Below are positions 6,576-7,816 of a stretch of DNA of 7,816 nt, in pieces. Made by a program: the position numbers and the translations under genes. Numbering within the stretch: the stretch's first letter is position 1; each line of letters opens with the position of its first letter. The notes under the pieces are model-generated. The model searched no databases, was not told where the DNA came from, and was given only the letters and a program-made list of their open reading frames with translations. Origin of the DNA: Nitrosomonadales bacterium (GTDB taxonomy: Bacteria; Pseudomonadota; Gammaproteobacteria; Burkholderiales; Methylophilaceae); NCBI GenBank assembly GCA_018657165.1, contig JABHXS010000089.1, positions 1 to 7,816 on the forward strand, written 5' to 3'.

Positions 6576-7433
6576 TCAATGAAAAAATTTTCTTAAAATT
6601 TCCCATTTAGTCCATATAGGAATTGAATTATCAGGTAACTGACTGATATTACCTAATGCGCGATGAGAAATTCCTTTCCCGTGAAAATCTGACCCACATG
6701 ATGAGAATAAATCAAGGCTTGCTGCGAGCTTAGAAAAATAATTAGCCTGCGATGGATCTTGGCTTCCTGACATAACTTCTATACCTGACCCGCCCAAATC
6801 TTTAAATTCTTGAAATAATCGCGGGTACAACTTGCTGCCCATATCATACCTTCCAGGGTGGGCAATAATTGCATCCCCTCCAGCATCATTGATTAGTCTT
6901 ATTGATTCCTCCAGAGAGATCCATTCATGGTCAACATAACCTGGTTTACCTGGGGTAAGAAATTTTTTAAAAACTGCACTAATATTTTTCGCATGCCCCT
7001 GAGCAACTAAAAATTGTGCGAAGTGAATTCTTCCTATCGTGCTACTTTTAGCATAAGATTTTGCTCCATCCATAGCCCCTTGAATACCCGCCATGCCTAG
7101 ACTATTTGCCATTAATTGTGCCCTTTTAAAACGACCGTCTCTTATTTTTTTTAGCCCTTCAAATAGCGGCTTATTATTCATATCAAAATTTAAACCTACT
7201 ATATGAAGCGTTCTTTTATTCCATGTAACTGAAATTTCTACTCCATTGATAAAGATAATATTTAGCTTTTTAGCAGCAAGGCTTGCTTCCTTTAGACCAG
7301 CAATATCGTCGTGATCAGTCAGGGCGATAGCCTGAACATCATTTTCAGCAGCGTGTGATATCAAATCAGCAGGGGTCAAAAGACCATCAGATATATTGGA
7401 GTGACAATGAAGATCTATTATAGGTATATTCAT
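6576..7433 (-). CDS. rnm: PHP-domain phosphoesterase, RNase AM / 3',5'-bisphosphate nucleotidase type
   Basis: The protein (285 residues, close to E. coli YciV/RNase AM at about 293) is a metal-dependent PHP-family hydrolase. E. coli RNase AM is a 5'-3' exoribonuclease that trims 5' ends of rRNA and other RNAs, and the Chromobacterium violaceum homologue dephosphorylates 3',5'-bisphosphonucleotides. All PHP metal motifs are visible: DLHCHSNISDG (H9, H11, D16), LTDHDD (H41), NGVEIS (E66), GRIHFA (H137), AHPGRY (H192) and GSDFHGKG (D249, H251). An insertion (about 70-165) between the motifs is typical of the group. The ATG at 7433 places the first metal motif at residue 7, as in relatives. It heads the leftward cluster and is divergent from yciB. 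Exact substrate preference, RNA or mononucleotide, cannot be read from the sequence. Confidence 0.9.
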   Translation of the reverse strand: MNIPIIDLHCHSNISDGLLTPADLISHAAENDVQAIALTDHDDIAGLKEASLAAKKLNIIFINGVEISVTWNKRTLHIVGLNFDMNNKPLFEGLKKIRDGRFKRAQLMANSLGMAGIQGAMDGAKSYAKSSTIGRIHFAQFLVAQGHAKNISAVFKKFLTPGKPGYVDHEWISLEESIRLINDAGGDAIIAHPGRYDMGSKLYPRLFQEFKDLGGSGIEVMSGSQDPSQANYFSKLAASLDLFSSCGSDFHGKGISHRALGNISQLPDNSIPIWTKWEILRKFFH

Positions 7434-7489
7434 ATTTACTCTATAATTATATTAGTTATTAACCCTCAATAATAGAGAAAGTTTACCTA
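7434..7489. promoter_or_regulatory. Divergent promoter region with symmetric -10 candidate
   Basis: The 56 bases between the divergent PHP and yciB genes contain a perfect 10-base palindrome, TATAATTATA (7442-7451), which presents the consensus -10 hexamer TATAAT on both strands (7442-7447 plus, 7451-7446 minus). Used rightward, it would start yciB RNA near 7454 with a leader of about 36 bases. Used leftward, it would start RNA only about 6 bases before the PHP start codon. No good TTGACA-like -35 element is seen at 16-18 bases on either side; on the minus strand TTATTG occurs at a 15-base spacing. The position makes some promoter here likely, while the exact element is inferred. Confidence 0.5.
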
Positions 7490-7816
7490 ATGAAATTTTT
7501 ATACGACCTTCTGCCAGTAATTCTTTTTTTTATCAGTTATAAGGTTTATGATATTTTCATAGCTACAGCTGTTGCTATCGCAGTTACTCTTCTTCAAGTA
7601 TTTTATGATTATTTCAAAAATAAAAAAATCGATAAAATGTTACTTTTTAATGGGTCTATCATTACCGTCCTCGGCGGGCTAACCATTATCCTTCAAGACA
7701 AAACCTTCATCATGTGGAAACCTTCAGTTTTGTATTGGCTCTTTGCTGGAATTTTACTTATTTCAAACTTATTTTTTGAAAAAAATTTAATTAAGCTTGC
7801 TATAAACCAAAAAATA
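7490..7816 (+). CDS. yciB: Septation protein A, YciB family (3' end beyond window)
   Basis: The frame from the ATG at 7490 runs open for 109 codons to the window edge; full-length family members have about 180. The N-terminus MKFLYDLLPVILFFISYKVY is the family signature, followed by DIFIATAVAIAVTLLQV. Further on, VLGGLTIILQDKTFIMWKPS (about 61-80) is also highly conserved, as is VLYWLFAGIL. These form successive membrane segments at about 5-18, 21-38, 55-69 and 81-94. YciB is an inner-membrane protein linked to septation and envelope synthesis in enteric bacteria; its molecular activity is unsettled. The gene is divergent from the PHP gene and shares its intergenic region. Upstream, GAGAAAG (7475-7481) is only a modest Shine-Dalgarno candidate. 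Confidence 0.94.
   Translation, partial: MKFLYDLLPVILFFISYKVYDIFIATAVAIAVTLLQVFYDYFKNKKIDKMLLFNGSIITVLGGLTIILQDKTFIMWKPSVLYWLFAGILLISNLFFEKNLIKLAINQKI

Overview
The window is a compact block of housekeeping genes from a low-GC proteobacterium. The protein sequences and the gene order (RNase AM-type PHP protein, M50 protease, long TrpRS, ScpA, ScpB, RluB) fit the Betaproteobacteria best. The AT-rich codons and near absence of intergenic DNA suggest a streamlined lineage, such as a small-genome methylotroph of the Methylophilales/OM43 type. That lineage is my inference from recall of gene order and was not tested by a search.

Layout. The first 57 bases are the tail of an unidentified gene. On the plus strand follows a three-gene unit, dapD, a YffB/Spx-type ArsC-family gene and dapE (128-2444), supplying two steps of the succinylase branch of lysine/diaminopimelate synthesis. 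It meets, tail to tail and with overlapping stop codons, a leftward six-gene cluster (7433 back to 2441): PHP-domain phosphoesterase (rnm-like), M50 membrane protease, trpS, scpA, scpB and rluB. At the right edge, divergent from the PHP gene, is the first part of yciB (septation protein A), an inner-membrane protein gene cut by the window end.

The products serve general cell functions: DAP/lysine and peptidoglycan precursors, tryptophan tRNA charging, chromosome condensation with SMC, 23S rRNA pseudouridylation, RNA 5' end processing or nucleotide salvage, and envelope processes. The junctions are tight: ATGA (yffB-like/dapE), TGATG (scpA/scpB), TAAATG (trpS/scpA), 5 nt (scpB/rluB) and 14 nt (M50/trpS). 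Only about 190 bases lie outside genes, and no gap exceeds 70 bases.

I found no mobile element, CRISPR array, RNA gene, phage or defence gene, and no evidence of an undescribed system. The points most worth checking are a four-cysteine motif in TrpRS that resembles the Fe-S site known from Thermotoga TrpRS, a symmetric TATAATTATA between the divergent PHP and yciB genes, an A10 tract just after a TTG start of rluB, and the shared stop codons of dapE and rluB.
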